From the NCBI RefSeq assembly GCF_004364165.1, contig NZ_SOAY01000012.1:248001-312000 (forward strand): a DNA stretch of 64,000 nt. Reading direction: 5' to 3'. Origin of the DNA: Maribacter spongiicola (GTDB lineage Bacteria > Bacteroidota > Bacteroidia > Flavobacteriales > Flavobacteriaceae). The translations under genes and the position numbers were made by a program. Shown here piece by piece: positions 28,681 to 38,359 of the stretch. The notes beneath the pieces are model-generated. The model worked only from the letters and a program-made list of their open reading frames with translations. It ran no database searches and was not told where the DNA came from. Each line of letters begins with the position of its first letter. The first letter of the stretch is position 1.

Positions 28681-30027
28681 ATGGATCATATTGTAATTAT
28701 TGGTAATGGCATATCCGGAGTCACCTTAGCTAGACATATACGAAAGCTATCAGACAAAAAAATCACCATTATTTCTGCAGAAAGTGATTATTTCTTCTCC
28801 CGTACCGCATTAATGTATATTTATATGGGTCACATGAAATTTGAACATACACAGCCTTACGAAAATTGGTTTTGGAAGAAAAATAGGATCGACCTCGTAA
28901 ACGGATTTGTAGAAAAAGTGGAAACAGATGCAAAAAAGCTAATCTTAAAAGGTGGTTCTTCTATTTCATATGATAAGCTAATTATAGCAACGGGTTCAAA
29001 ACCCAATAAATTTGGTTGGCCCGGGCAAGATTTAGACGGTGTACAAGGGTTGTACTCTAAGCAAGATCTTGAAATGCTTGAGGTAAATGCCCCTAATAAT
29101 AAGGTATGCAACCGTGCGGTTATCGTAGGCGGCGGACTCATTGGTATTGAGATGGCAGAAATGTTACGCTCTCGTGATATACCGGTAACATTCTTGGTTC
29201 GTGAAAAAAGTTTTTGGAACGGAGTACTACCCGCCGGAGAATCTGCTATGGTAAACGAACATATTTTAGAACACCATATAGACCTACGACTAGATACCAA
29301 CCTAGATAAAATTCTTGCCGATGAAAATGGGCGTGCAAAAGCAGTAGTTACTGACAAAGGTGAAACTATTGCATGTAATGTCGTTGGTTTGACCGCAGGT
29401 GTTACGCCTAACATTGATTTTCTAAAAGACTCAGGTATCGAACTTGGTAGAGGTGTTAAGGTAAACCGACTATTAGAGACCAATGTAAAAGATGTATATG
29501 CCATTGGCGATTGCGCAGAGCAGCATGAAGGTATTGGTAGTAGAAGACCTATAGAGGCAGTTTGGTACACGGGCAGAATGATGGGCGAAGCATTGGCACA
29601 AACCATTTGCGGTAATGAAAGGGAATACAACCCGGGACATTGGTTCAACTCCGCTAAATTTTTAGATGTGGAATACCAAACCTACGGATGGGTTTTTAGC
29701 GAACGAAATAAAAAAGATACCGAACAACATTTTCATTGGCGCCACCCAGAAGAGAAGGTATGTATTACAGTAGCCTTTGATAAAGATAGCCACAAATTTT
29801 TAGGCATCAACACCTTTGGGATTCGAATGCGACATGAGATTTTTGATCAATGGCTGACCGAAAATAAAGATATGGATCATGTCATGACCTATTTAAAAGA
29901 TGCCAATTTTGATCCTGAGTTCTACAAGCTCTATGAAGATGAAATTGTCGCTAAATACAATGCTGATTTCAATAAGAACATCAGCCTGAAGAAAAAAAGC
30001 TGGAAACGTATTTTCAGTATAGCCTAA
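28681..30027 (+). CDS. NAD(P)/FAD-dependent oxidoreductase
   Basis: 448 residues. Two Rossmann motifs: IVIIGNGISGVTLARHIR (FAD) and AVIVGGGLIGIEMAEML (NAD(P)H), and the second FAD motif DVYAIGDCAE. Resembles rubredoxin reductase / nitrite reductase FAD subunits up to ~310, with a longer C-terminal extension (~320-448). The next gene, 28 bp on, is a membrane polyferredoxin, so the pair may pass electrons from NAD(P)H to membrane iron-sulfur clusters (inference). Confidence 0.88.
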   Translation: MDHIVIIGNGISGVTLARHIRKLSDKKITIISAESDYFFSRTALMYIYMGHMKFEHTQPYENWFWKKNRIDLVNGFVEKVETDAKKLILKGGSSISYDKLIIATGSKPNKFGWPGQDLDGVQGLYSKQDLEMLEVNAPNNKVCNRAVIVGGGLIGIEMAEMLRSRDIPVTFLVREKSFWNGVLPAGESAMVNEHILEHHIDLRLDTNLDKILADENGRAKAVVTDKGETIACNVVGLTAGVTPNIDFLKDSGIELGRGVKVNRLLETNVKDVYAIGDCAEQHEGIGSRRPIEAVWYTGRMMGEALAQTICGNEREYNPGHWFNSAKFLDVEYQTYGWVFSERNKKDTEQHFHWRHPEEKVCITVAFDKDSHKFLGINTFGIRMRHEIFDQWLTENKDMDHVMTYLKDANFDPEFYKLYEDEIVAKYNADFNKNISLKKKSWKRIFSIA

Positions 30028-30055
30028 CTAAATAACAACACAAACAACACCTACT

Positions 30056-31639
30056 ATGGGTAATTTTGACAGAAGTATGTCACTTGCGGGAGAACCGCCT
30101 AAAGCTTTAAACACAGGTCAAAAACTGGCAGTGCTAACAGGAATGATCGGTATGGGCATTCTTATTTTACAATTGTTCAATTTAAAATTGGGTAATACCG
30201 CACTATGGTTAACGGTTTCTATTGTTGCCATTTTTGCGGGAATCATCTGGTTTTCTCAAGCTGCTTATGCACACAAGCACAAGGGAATTAAAAATGATGG
30301 TATTTGGTTTAAATCTATTTCTAGCCGTGGTGTACTTGCATGGATGGCAGGTATTGCCTTAACCGGTTTTTACATTGTACTCTATTTTTATCCAGAGTAT
30401 TTAGGTCTGGTAAAAGATGGCGATAATACGGGCTTAATTGCCTTATTCGACCCATTAAGCAAAGGGCTAAGCGGAAACCCTGCCAGCCAGTGGTTTGTTT
30501 ACGGTACTATGTATACTGTTGCTATTTTGGCTTTTGGCGCAAAATTCATTTGGAAATATCGCCATAATAAATACGAGCAATTAAGAACGGTCAGTGTCAT
30601 GTTCTTCCAAACCGCATTCGCTTTTTTCATTCCTGAAATTATGGCGCGCTTAAATGGCGACTTACCCTACTATGACCTTAAAAACATGTGGCCATTAAAT
30701 TATTACAACTTTGAACGTTACCGTATTAATGGCTTTATAGATTCTGGTAGTGTAGGTATGACGATGTTGTTTTTTGGTATCATTTCTATCTTTGTCATCT
30801 CTCCTTTTTTAACCTATAAATACGGTAAACGCTGGTATTGCTCTTGGGTTTGTGGTTGTGGTGGCTTGGCTGAAACTGCCGGCGATTCTTTTCGTCAGCT
30901 TAGTGATAAATCTAAATTTGCTTGGAAAGTTGAGCGTTGGGTAGTACACAGTGTTGTAGTATTCGTAACCTTAATGACTACAGCAGTAATTTACTCGTAT
31001 TTAGGAAATGACACAAGCAAATACTGGTTAACAAAAACAATGTTCATCTCAGGAGTTGCTGTTATTTTGACTGCAATATTCGCCTGGGTAATGATCTACA
31101 AAAGAGAAGAACTGGCGAAAGATGCCAAATATGGCGCTATTGGCTATTTTACCATTATCGCTGTATTAATAGGTATGCACTTTTTTAGTGATTCAGCAAA
31201 CATATTCATCTTCAAAGCAGAAACATTACGTACAACGTACAGCTTTTTAATTGGTAGTATTTTCTCTGGAGTTATAGGAACAGGATTCTACCCTATTTTA
31301 GGTAATCGTGTTTGGTGTAGATTCGGGTGCCCAATGGCAGCGATGTTAGGTTTTCAACAACGCATGTTCTCTAAATTTAGAATTACGACCAATGGTGGTC
31401 AATGTATTTCTTGTGGTAACTGCTCTACCTATTGTGAAATGGGTATCGATGTACGTGCTTATGCTCAAAAAGGTGAAAACATTGTACGTTCTAGTTGTGT
31501 AGGCTGTGGTATTTGTTCTGCGGTTTGCCCAAGGGGAGTTTTAAAATTAGAAAACGGACCAGAAAAAGGACGTATCAATTCTCAAGATGTTTTATTAGGC
31601 AACGATGTTGATTTAATGGATTTAGTGAATAATAAATAG
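30056..31639 (+). CDS. Membrane 4Fe-4S polyferredoxin (NapH/CcoG-like)
   Basis: 527 residues with about eight transmembrane segments. Cysteine motifs: CSWVCGCGG (about residue 262), CRFGCPMA (about 423) as in NapH-type proteins, then two 4Fe-4S ferredoxin motifs CISCGNCSTYC and CVGCGICSAVCPRG (about 445-495). It likely carries electrons across or along the inner membrane. Partnered with the FAD oxidoreductase upstream; no terminal reductase or oxidase is next to it. Confidence 0.88.
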   Translation: MGNFDRSMSLAGEPPKALNTGQKLAVLTGMIGMGILILQLFNLKLGNTALWLTVSIVAIFAGIIWFSQAAYAHKHKGIKNDGIWFKSISSRGVLAWMAGIALTGFYIVLYFYPEYLGLVKDGDNTGLIALFDPLSKGLSGNPASQWFVYGTMYTVAILAFGAKFIWKYRHNKYEQLRTVSVMFFQTAFAFFIPEIMARLNGDLPYYDLKNMWPLNYYNFERYRINGFIDSGSVGMTMLFFGIISIFVISPFLTYKYGKRWYCSWVCGCGGLAETAGDSFRQLSDKSKFAWKVERWVVHSVVVFVTLMTTAVIYSYLGNDTSKYWLTKTMFISGVAVILTAIFAWVMIYKREELAKDAKYGAIGYFTIIAVLIGMHFFSDSANIFIFKAETLRTTYSFLIGSIFSGVIGTGFYPILGNRVWCRFGCPMAAMLGFQQRMFSKFRITTNGGQCISCGNCSTYCEMGIDVRAYAQKGENIVRSSCVGCGICSAVCPRGVLKLENGPEKGRINSQDVLLGNDVDLMDLVNNK

Positions 31640-31790
31640 ATTTATCTTATAATAATGCCATGCCTTAAAGCGCGGTGCAAGTTTTAATCTTGCTTACCAA
31701 TACTTTACAATCTTAAAAAGGTCTTGAAAGACTAGTTTTCACTAATCTTTCATGATCTTTACAACCTATGAACACCAACTCGAATATTTA

Positions 31791-34193
31791 ATGAATCGGT
31801 TTTTATTCTTACTTCTTCTATCTCTTTCCGTTTATTCGCAAACGGAACTTAATTATCCTGAGGTTGTTTATGGCAAAGAAAACATCAGTGCCAGTTGGGT
31901 TAGCCACCCAGATATAAAAGGTGGTGAAGACACAGCGGTTTTGTTTCGTAATACATTTAATGTTGCCGATGGAAAGGCAGATTTTATCATCAATATTTCT
32001 GCAGACAACCACTACTTTCTTTATGTAAACGATGAGTTTATTACCCACGGACCGCAATTGAGCGATATCCAGCATTATAAATATGAAACCTTAAACTTAA
32101 AAGATTACCTGAATCCGGGCAAGAACGTTATCGCCGTTAAGGTCATCAATTTTGGGAAAAGAAGGTTTTTGGGCATGCAATCTATATTTACCAGTTTAAT
32201 GGTCAACGGTGTTACAGATAATGCTAAAATTATTAATACTAGCGGTTTTGATGATAAATGGCTAAGCACCATTGATCAATCTTACAAAGCGAATGAAGTT
32301 GTTTGGAGAGGTGATGGAGAAAAGGCAATCGTTGGCGGCTTTTATGCCAACAACCCTACCGATATTGTTGACATGAACCACTACCCTACTCATTGGGAAA
32401 CTTTAGATTTTGATGATCAAGATTGGAAAAAAGTTGAGTTCTTCGAGAATGCCAGTAGTATGGGCGGATCTATTGCTTATTTATTAGAACCTCGTAATTT
32501 ACCTTTGCTTTCATGGGATGAGGAAAGAATTGCAAGTATTGTTCGTTCTTCTACGCCACTTACCACAGAATTCCCGGTGTTGGGTACTTTGACACTAGCC
32601 CCGAACACAACAACTACTTTTCTATTAGATCAACAATACGTTACTAACGGATTCCCAGAATTAGTCTTCAGCAAAGGAAAATCATCAATAATTACTATTA
32701 AGTATGCTGAGAACCTTTTCGGTGCCAACAATGAAAAAGGAGATCGAAACAACTTAGAGAATAAAAAGCTATTAGGCTACTACGACGAAATTATTTCTAA
32801 CGGAAAAAATGTACAGAAATTCATTCCGAATTGGATGCGTACGTTTCGGTTTATTGAGTTTAAAATTGAAACTAAAGACCAAGAACTTGTGCTGGAAAAT
32901 TTCGTAAACCATAGATCAAGAACAACTATTCCTTCAATTGCAAAATTCTCTTCAGATGACGATATGTACAATGACATTTTCGAAATTTGTAAGCGTACTA
33001 TTGATATTTGTACACAAGATTACTTTTTAAGTGATGCCTATTACGAAACCATGCAATATGTAGGCGACACTAAAATACAAGGCTTAATTTGGGAAGCTTT
33101 AAGCGGTAATGCCGAACATACCAAAAATGCGATTCGCCAATTTGATCATTCTAGAGATTCTGACGGTAATATTTTAGGTGCTTACCCACTGAGATCTACT
33201 TTTATATACCCGACCTATTCTTTAGTGTGGGTAGATATGATTGCCGATCAGTACAACACCTCTGGCGATAAAGAATTTATACACACCTATAAAGATGGTA
33301 TTATTAATACCCTTGCCGGATTTGAAAAAAACATGAACGACCTTAATTTGGTCAACAAAACACCATACCGTTATTTTATAGATTGGTATACCGGACCGAA
33401 TAACGGAAGCGGAACGGCTACTAAAAATGACGGACTCAACTCTGCCGTGGTTAGTTTACATTATTTGCATGCGCTACAAAACGCTTCTCGCCTTTTCAGT
33501 GAAATTGGAGATAAGCAAACCGCTAGCGTTTATAAAAACCGTGCTAACGAAATTATTACATCGGTATACGAATTGTGTTATGATGCCGATAGAAGTCTTT
33601 TTGCCGAAAGACCAGACAAAACCATTTACGATCAACATACCAATATCATGGCGATATTGACCGATGCTATACCAGAAAATGAGCAGCGCGCACTTTTAGA
33701 TAAAATTCTTAACGAAGAAGATTTATTACAAGCCACTTACTATTACCGTTTTTATCTTTTTGAAGCGATAAAAAAAGTAGGCGCTCCTGAATTATTCGAT
33801 GTTGCCCAAAAACCTTGGGAGCAAATGATCAATGAGAACATGACCACCACTTTAGAGCGTTTTGAAAGTGTAGAGAAACCAACAAGATCAGAGGTACACC
33901 CGTGGAGTGCATCGCCTGCATATTTTTATTTTAATTATTTGGCAGGCATCCAATCTGTAAAGAATGATTTTGAAGAGGTAGAAATTGCTCCGGCATTCGG
34001 CAAACTAAATGAAATAGCAGGTTTGCTTCCTACATCAAAAGGGAATATTGAATTTAAACTGAAAAGAAACAAGCATAAATTATCCGCTGAAATAACCCTT
34101 CCTACAACCATAAAAGGAAAGGTAATTTGGCAAGGATCTGTGGTTGAACTAAAACCTGGAAAGAATACATATACCCTAAAAAGCGCTAAATAA
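31791..34193 (+). CDS. GH78-like alpha-L-rhamnosidase family protein, exported
   Basis: 800 residues. The ATG at 31791 is chosen over 31752 because it places the signal peptide (FLFLLLLSLSVYSQ) at the N-terminus. Domain order resembles GH78: N-terminal beta-sandwiches (~25-380, with HYFLYVNDEFITHGPQ), an (alpha/alpha)6 catalytic domain (~395-710; DYFLSDAYYETMQYVGDTK and SEVHPWSASPAYFYF) and a C-terminal sandwich. Likely removes terminal rhamnose or a related sugar in the periplasm. The catalytic motif differs from textbook rhamnosidases, so the exact sugar is open. Confidence 0.78.
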   Translation: MNRFLFLLLLSLSVYSQTELNYPEVVYGKENISASWVSHPDIKGGEDTAVLFRNTFNVADGKADFIINISADNHYFLYVNDEFITHGPQLSDIQHYKYETLNLKDYLNPGKNVIAVKVINFGKRRFLGMQSIFTSLMVNGVTDNAKIINTSGFDDKWLSTIDQSYKANEVVWRGDGEKAIVGGFYANNPTDIVDMNHYPTHWETLDFDDQDWKKVEFFENASSMGGSIAYLLEPRNLPLLSWDEERIASIVRSSTPLTTEFPVLGTLTLAPNTTTTFLLDQQYVTNGFPELVFSKGKSSIITIKYAENLFGANNEKGDRNNLENKKLLGYYDEIISNGKNVQKFIPNWMRTFRFIEFKIETKDQELVLENFVNHRSRTTIPSIAKFSSDDDMYNDIFEICKRTIDICTQDYFLSDAYYETMQYVGDTKIQGLIWEALSGNAEHTKNAIRQFDHSRDSDGNILGAYPLRSTFIYPTYSLVWVDMIADQYNTSGDKEFIHTYKDGIINTLAGFEKNMNDLNLVNKTPYRYFIDWYTGPNNGSGTATKNDGLNSAVVSLHYLHALQNASRLFSEIGDKQTASVYKNRANEIITSVYELCYDADRSLFAERPDKTIYDQHTNIMAILTDAIPENEQRALLDKILNEEDLLQATYYYRFYLFEAIKKVGAPELFDVAQKPWEQMINENMTTTLERFESVEKPTRSEVHPWSASPAYFYFNYLAGIQSVKNDFEEVEIAPAFGKLNEIAGLLPTSKGNIEFKLKRNKHKLSAEITLPTTIKGKVIWQGSVVELKPGKNTYTLKSAK

Positions 34194-34248
34194 CATAGCA
34201 TTTTCGGTGTCTGTTTCGATACAGCAATAAACTTGAAATATTAAAAAA

Positions 34249-34740
34249 ATGAAGCTATTTAAACTCTTTTACGCCGCACTTATTTGCTTAGGATTGTTAG
34301 CTTTTATAAATCCTGAAGACAAACGCTATGAACGTACCTATTACGATGACGGAACCTTAGAAAGTGAAGGCTGGATTCGCTATAGTACAAAAACGGATTA
34401 TTGGACTTTCTACCACCCAAACGGTTACAAATCTGAGCAAGGTTTTTACGCATATGGCAAGAAAGAGAAATATTGGTTCTTTTTTAGCGAAGACCGTATT
34501 AGAACCAAAGAGGGAAAATTCGTAGAAAATAAAGAAATAGGTTGGTGGTTGTTTTATGACAAAAAGGGTCGCGTAAACCACAAATGCCAGTTAACAAAAG
34601 GAATTAAAGACGGATATTGCCTAAAATACAAGGACACAAAATTGATATCTGCAGAGAAATATAGCAAGGGCGAAAAAGTAAAAGAATGGACATCTTTTCG
34701 CGCTTTCACCAGTGAAAATAGTTTATCAGATTTAAAATAA
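34249..34740 (+). CDS. YwqK-family (MORN-like repeat) exported protein
   Basis: 163 residues. Signal peptide (LFYAALICLGLLAFIN) and MORN-variant repeats (YYDDGTLESEGWIRYSTK, FYHPNGYKSEQG, LFYDKKGRVNHKC) as in proteins annotated 'YwqK family antitoxin'. The antitoxin name comes from one Bacillus locus and may not apply. The stop overlaps the next ATG (TAATG), so it is translationally coupled to a GT2 gene. A second protein of the same family lies in the cassette at 37573. Confidence 0.8.
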   Translation: MKLFKLFYAALICLGLLAFINPEDKRYERTYYDDGTLESEGWIRYSTKTDYWTFYHPNGYKSEQGFYAYGKKEKYWFFFSEDRIRTKEGKFVENKEIGWWLFYDKKGRVNHKCQLTKGIKDGYCLKYKDTKLISAEKYSKGEKVKEWTSFRAFTSENSLSDLK

Positions 34741-35429
34741 TGACAGACATTAAAGTAATTATACCAGCTTTTAACGAAGCAGATTCCATTGCACATGTCA
34801 TCAACGAAATACCAAAATCGGTATCTGAGGTAATCGTTGTGAACAATAATTCTACAGACGATACCGTAAAAAATGCAGAAGCTGCAGGGGCTACAGTACT
34901 TACCGAGACTAGAAAAGGATATGGTTATGCCTGCCTTAAAGGTTTAGATTATGTGGCATCGACATCTAAAAAACCCGACATAATCGTATTTATTGACGGA
35001 GACTATTCTGATTACCCAGAGGAACTGGATAAGATAGTTGCCCCTATTTTAGAAAATGACATTGATTTTGTGGTCGGTGCCAGAACAAAAAGCTTGCGAG
35101 AAGAAGGTTCGATGACGCCGCAACAGATTTTTGGCAACTGGCTGGCGACTTTTTTAATGCGATTGTTTTTTGGCGCAAAATTTACAGATTTAGGTCCATT
35201 CAGAGCTATTAAATACGAAAAGCTCAAAGAATTGAACATGGAAGACAAAACTTATGGATGGACGGTTGAAATGCAACTAAAAGTTCTTAAGAAAAAAATG
35301 ACATATACCGAAGTACCAGTGCGTTACAAACGAAGAATTGGCATCTCAAAAGTATCAGGAACCGTAAAAGGTAGTATATTTGCAGGCATAAAAATTTTGG
35401 GGTGGATCTTCAAATACAGCATTAAATAA
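34740..35429 (+). CDS. GT2 glycosyltransferase, DPM1/polyprenyl-phosphate type
   Basis: 229 residues: VIIPAFNEADSIAHVI, VVNNNSTDDTVKNA, FIDGDYSDYPEEL (metal-binding DxD-like) and VEMQLKVLKKK. Resembles dolichyl/undecaprenyl-phosphate mannose or glucose synthases without a C-terminal membrane domain. Overlaps the YwqK gene by one base and sits 1 bp before the next GT2, so the three are probably one operon for cell-surface glycan assembly. Confidence 0.88.
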   Translation: MTDIKVIIPAFNEADSIAHVINEIPKSVSEVIVVNNNSTDDTVKNAEAAGATVLTETRKGYGYACLKGLDYVASTSKKPDIIVFIDGDYSDYPEELDKIVAPILENDIDFVVGARTKSLREEGSMTPQQIFGNWLATFLMRLFFGAKFTDLGPFRAIKYEKLKELNMEDKTYGWTVEMQLKVLKKKMTYTEVPVRYKRRIGISKVSGTVKGSIFAGIKILGWIFKYSIK

Positions 35430-35430
35430 T

Positions 35431-36915
35431 ATGGAACTAGCTTTAGCTTATTTTATCATCGTAATTTATAGTATTTCATTACTATTAATTTTCTTTTATA
35501 GCTTAGCCCAATTAAACCTGTTAATCAACTACTTATCTAATAAAAGACAAGATCAGACAGCTCAGAAATTTAATTTACTAGACCCTAAAGAAATTCCGTT
35601 CGTAACCATTCAACTTCCTGTATTTAACGAGGAGTATGTAATGGATCGTTTATTGGAAAACATCGCAAAAATAGAATACCCTAAAAGTAAATTAGAGATT
35701 CAGGTTTTAGATGACTCAACAGATGACACCGTAAGTACTACAGCTACCACTGTTGCAAAATTGCAAGAGACCGGTTTAGATATTCAACATATTACAAGAA
35801 CAGATCGCTCTGGTTTTAAAGCCGGTGCTTTAAAAGAAGGACTAAAAGTAGCAAAAGGTGAGTTCATAGCTATTTTTGATGCCGATTTTTTACCGGCTTC
35901 AGATTGGTTGAAGAAAACTGTTATCTATTTTAAAGATGAGGAAATTGGTGTGGTACAAACCCGTTGGGGTCACTTGAACCGCGATTATTCTACACTAACA
36001 AAAATACAGGCTTTTGCCTTAGATGCGCACTTTACCCTAGAGCAAGTTGGACGTAACAGCAAAGGGCATTTTATCAACTTTAACGGAACCGCGGGTATTT
36101 GGCGTAAAGAGTGTATTATCGATGCCGGTAACTGGGAAGGTGATACGCTTACCGAAGATTTAGATCTAAGCTACCGCGCACAGTTAAAAAACTGGAAATT
36201 CAAGTATTTAGAAAACGTAGAGACTCCTGCTGAGTTACCTGTAGTTATAAGTGCCGCACGTTCGCAACAGTTTCGTTGGAACAAAGGTGGTGCCGAGAAC
36301 TTTAGAAAAACTGTATGGAGCGTTATAACTGCAAAAAATATTTCTTTTAAAACAAAGTTTCACGGGGTAATGCACCTATTGAACAGCTCTATGTTCTTGT
36401 GCGTGTTCTTGGTAGCCATATTAAGTATACCATCGCTATATATAAAGAATACCTATGGTCATTTAGACTGGGTTTTCTCTCTATTAAGTCTGTTCACCGT
36501 AAGCACGATTATATTATTTGTTTGCTATTGGTTTACGTATAAGAGTATACAGGGTAGCGGCTTTAACAACTTTGTAGATTACATACGTATCTTCTTCACC
36601 TTTTTTTCTGTGGCATTAGGTTTCTCTTTACACAATACCATTGCCGTTTTAGAAGGACATATGGGCAAACGAAGTGAATTTGTACGTACTCCAAAATTCA
36701 ACATTAGCACCTTAAAGCAAAGTTGGAAGGGTAATAAGTACCTGGCTAAAAAATTATCGCCTAACATGATTTTGGAATTTGCCTTAATGGTCTACTTCAT
36801 GTTTGGTATGTACAGCGCAATACCATTAAATGATTTCGGACTGTTTCCGTTTCACTTTATGTTATTCTTGGGCTTTGGGTTTGTATTCTTTAAATCATTG
36901 ACCTCAAGAGCTTAA
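35431..36915 (+). CDS. Membrane GT2, cellulose-synthase-like glycosyltransferase
   Basis: 494 residues. One N-terminal and about four C-terminal transmembrane segments flank a GT2 domain with processive-enzyme motifs: VLDDSTDDT (D), AIFDADFLP (DxD), TEDLDLSYRA (TED) and QQFRWNKGG (Q/RxxRW). The D, D, D, QxxRW set is that of cellulose/glucomannan synthase-like enzymes that extrude a beta-glycan or transfer to a lipid. No BcsB/BcsC partner nearby. Confidence 0.88.
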   Translation: MELALAYFIIVIYSISLLLIFFYSLAQLNLLINYLSNKRQDQTAQKFNLLDPKEIPFVTIQLPVFNEEYVMDRLLENIAKIEYPKSKLEIQVLDDSTDDTVSTTATTVAKLQETGLDIQHITRTDRSGFKAGALKEGLKVAKGEFIAIFDADFLPASDWLKKTVIYFKDEEIGVVQTRWGHLNRDYSTLTKIQAFALDAHFTLEQVGRNSKGHFINFNGTAGIWRKECIIDAGNWEGDTLTEDLDLSYRAQLKNWKFKYLENVETPAELPVVISAARSQQFRWNKGGAENFRKTVWSVITAKNISFKTKFHGVMHLLNSSMFLCVFLVAILSIPSLYIKNTYGHLDWVFSLLSLFTVSTIILFVCYWFTYKSIQGSGFNNFVDYIRIFFTFFSVALGFSLHNTIAVLEGHMGKRSEFVRTPKFNISTLKQSWKGNKYLAKKLSPNMILEFALMVYFMFGMYSAIPLNDFGLFPFHFMLFLGFGFVFFKSLTSRA

Positions 36916-36936
36916 AACAGCTTTAAATAAGATATT

Positions 36937-36969
36937 AAAAAGGGATTGCCATTGGCTATCCCTTTTTTG
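36937..36969 (+). terminator. Terminator of the GT operon
   Basis: AAAAGGGAT (36938-36946) and GCC/GGC inner pairs against ATCCCTTTT (36958-36966), then a T run. Confidence 0.88.
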
Positions 36970-37047
36970 TTTTAATTCATCTCATTTGTTTAACTTTCAC
37001 ATAAAATAGGAATAAGATTACTATTAATCATATTCGCTTTAAAATAG

Positions 37048-37073
37048 GTATAAAGTAACTTGTTACTTTATAC
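37048..37073. repeat. 26-bp near-perfect palindrome (12-2-12)
   Basis: Left arm GTATAAAGTAAC, centre TT, right arm GTTACTTTATAC, all 12 arm pairs perfect. Candidate operator or cruciform. Confidence 0.85.
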
Positions 37074-37197
37074 AATTGTTAACATCAATTTCCGATTCCG
37101 CCAGGACAAATTTTCCCTAGTTGTATGAATAAAGGTCTAAGGAATACGTTCTTTTTTTGAGAACAAGGTAAGGCTCGACCTTGGAGAGGTTTAGCTT

Positions 37198-37262
37198 CAA
37201 GTAGTTTAGCTTACAGCGTTGAGAGTGCACTCTCAAAACGTTGTCACGTTAAAAACTACTTG
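37198..37262. repeat. Nested hairpin with 18-bp inner palindrome
   Basis: Outer arms CAAGTAGTTT (37198-37207) and AAACTACTTG (37253-37262); inner perfect palindrome TTGAGAGTGCACTCTCAA (37219-37236), flanked by CGTT/AACG. Would make a long stable RNA or DNA hairpin. Confidence 0.8.
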
Positions 37263-37483
37263 ATGAATCTCGGTGAAATTTTTGACAAAGTCAATTTTAT
37301 CGTGATTTATAACAAAAAAAAGAACGTGTTTATTAGTTCCCTACGGCGACGTTTCTTGCCATTTACAAAAAACATAGCCTTGGGTTCTTTCTCGGGAAAA
37401 TATTGTATTTGATATGTTCGTAATCGAAAACTGGACACTTTTATTTTTAACTTTATAAAAAGTTAGTGAAAAATAAAACCGAT

Positions 37484-37557
37484 GCTAACACGCTATATAA
37501 TTATTGGTCCAAAACCTATTAGCCTGAATAAGGACCACTAACCATATAGCCAACGTT
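37484..37557 (+). repeat. attC-like site 1 (short form)
   Basis: Starts GCTAAC and ends AACG|TT. The arms GCTATAT...TTGGTCC (37492-37510) and GGACCA...ATATAGC (37532-37550) pair in 16 of 19 positions, with unpaired bases typical of attC. The boundary bases match sites 2 and 3 (TAACACnnTATATAATT ... CATATA-nn-AACGTT). Confidence 0.75.
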
Positions 37558-37572
37558 ACCAACTATTTGAAA

Positions 37573-38354
37573 ATGAACCTCAAAATGAATATTAAACCGA
37601 AACTAATTTATACTTTGCTAGCGCTTATAGTCTTTTCTTGTCAGGAAAAAGAAAAAATAATGTCCTCGTACAGTTTAAATAAAGCAGATGGATTATATAA
37701 ACTCAAAGAAGAGCCATTTACAGGAAAAGTTTTAGACACTACAAATTCAGGTAGAGTGATTCTCACGTTTAATTGCATAAAAGGAAAATTAAATGGAAAG
37801 TATCTTGAATATTACGCAGAGAATGGCAACTTGAAACAGAAAAGCACTTATGAAAATGGAAATAAAACTGGGCCATATTTGAATTTAAAGAAAAATGGAG
37901 ATACCATAACCTATGGTAACTTTTTGAATTATAAAAAAATGGTGTTTGGAAAGAATTTTACAGTAATGGTAATTTACAATCTGCAGGATTATATCAAAAT
38001 AATTTGCAAAATGGCGAATGGAAATATTATTACTACAGTAGTAAAATTAAAGCTATTGGAAAGTACAAAAATGGTGATAAATCAAGATTGGGAACAACAA
38101 ATATACCAATAAGTGGCAGATACGGAAAATGGCTTTTTTATTCAGAAGAAACTGGAAAAATTGAACAAAAATGTGAATTTGAAAATGGAATGAGGTCTGG
38201 ACAATTAATTGCCTACCATCCGAATGGACAAATAGAAGCAAAAGGAACTTTCAAAAATGATGAATTTGATGGTATTTTTGAGACTTTTGATGAATCTGGA
38301 AAGCTGAAATCTAAAGAGGTTTGGGAAAATGGAAAAAAAATAAGTTCTGAATAA
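37573..38354 (+). pseudogene. Frameshifted YwqK/MORN-like lipoprotein gene in cassette A
   Basis: Lipoprotein signal (LIYTLLALIVFSC) then MORN-variant repeats: LEYYAENGNLKQKSTYENG in the first frame, EFYSNGNLQSAGLYQNN and IAYHPNGQIEAKGTFKN in another. The shift is in an A7 run (37933-37939); with one more A the product would read on as a single ~260-residue protein. ATG at 37573 chosen (a TTG at 37567 is possible). Either a real inactivation, a phase-variable slip, or a sequencing error. Same family as the protein at 34249. Confidence 0.8.
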
Positions 38355-38359
38355 AAACA

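Larger units (their letters stand above)
36970..37480. other. Structured non-coding stretch upstream of the cassette array
   Basis: About 510 bp without a convincing ORF but with several strong inverted repeats: a 26-bp palindrome (37048-37073), GTTCT/AGAAC (about 37148-37164), CAAGGT/ACCTTG (37164-37183), and a nested hairpin 37198-37262. Could be a non-coding RNA, a gene-less cassette, or the insertion boundary of the array. I cannot decide from sequence alone. Confidence 0.55.

Noticed and set aside
28857-29648. 263-aa antisense ORF over the FAD oxidoreductase
   Set aside because: The forward frame has clear Rossmann motifs; the antisense protein is Ser/Pro/Ile-rich with no motif.
37238-37249. 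AACGTTGTCACG as a fourth attC end
   Set aside because: It resembles the R' end, but the next site's R'' (GCTAAC) is not its complement, so the within-cassette rule fails.
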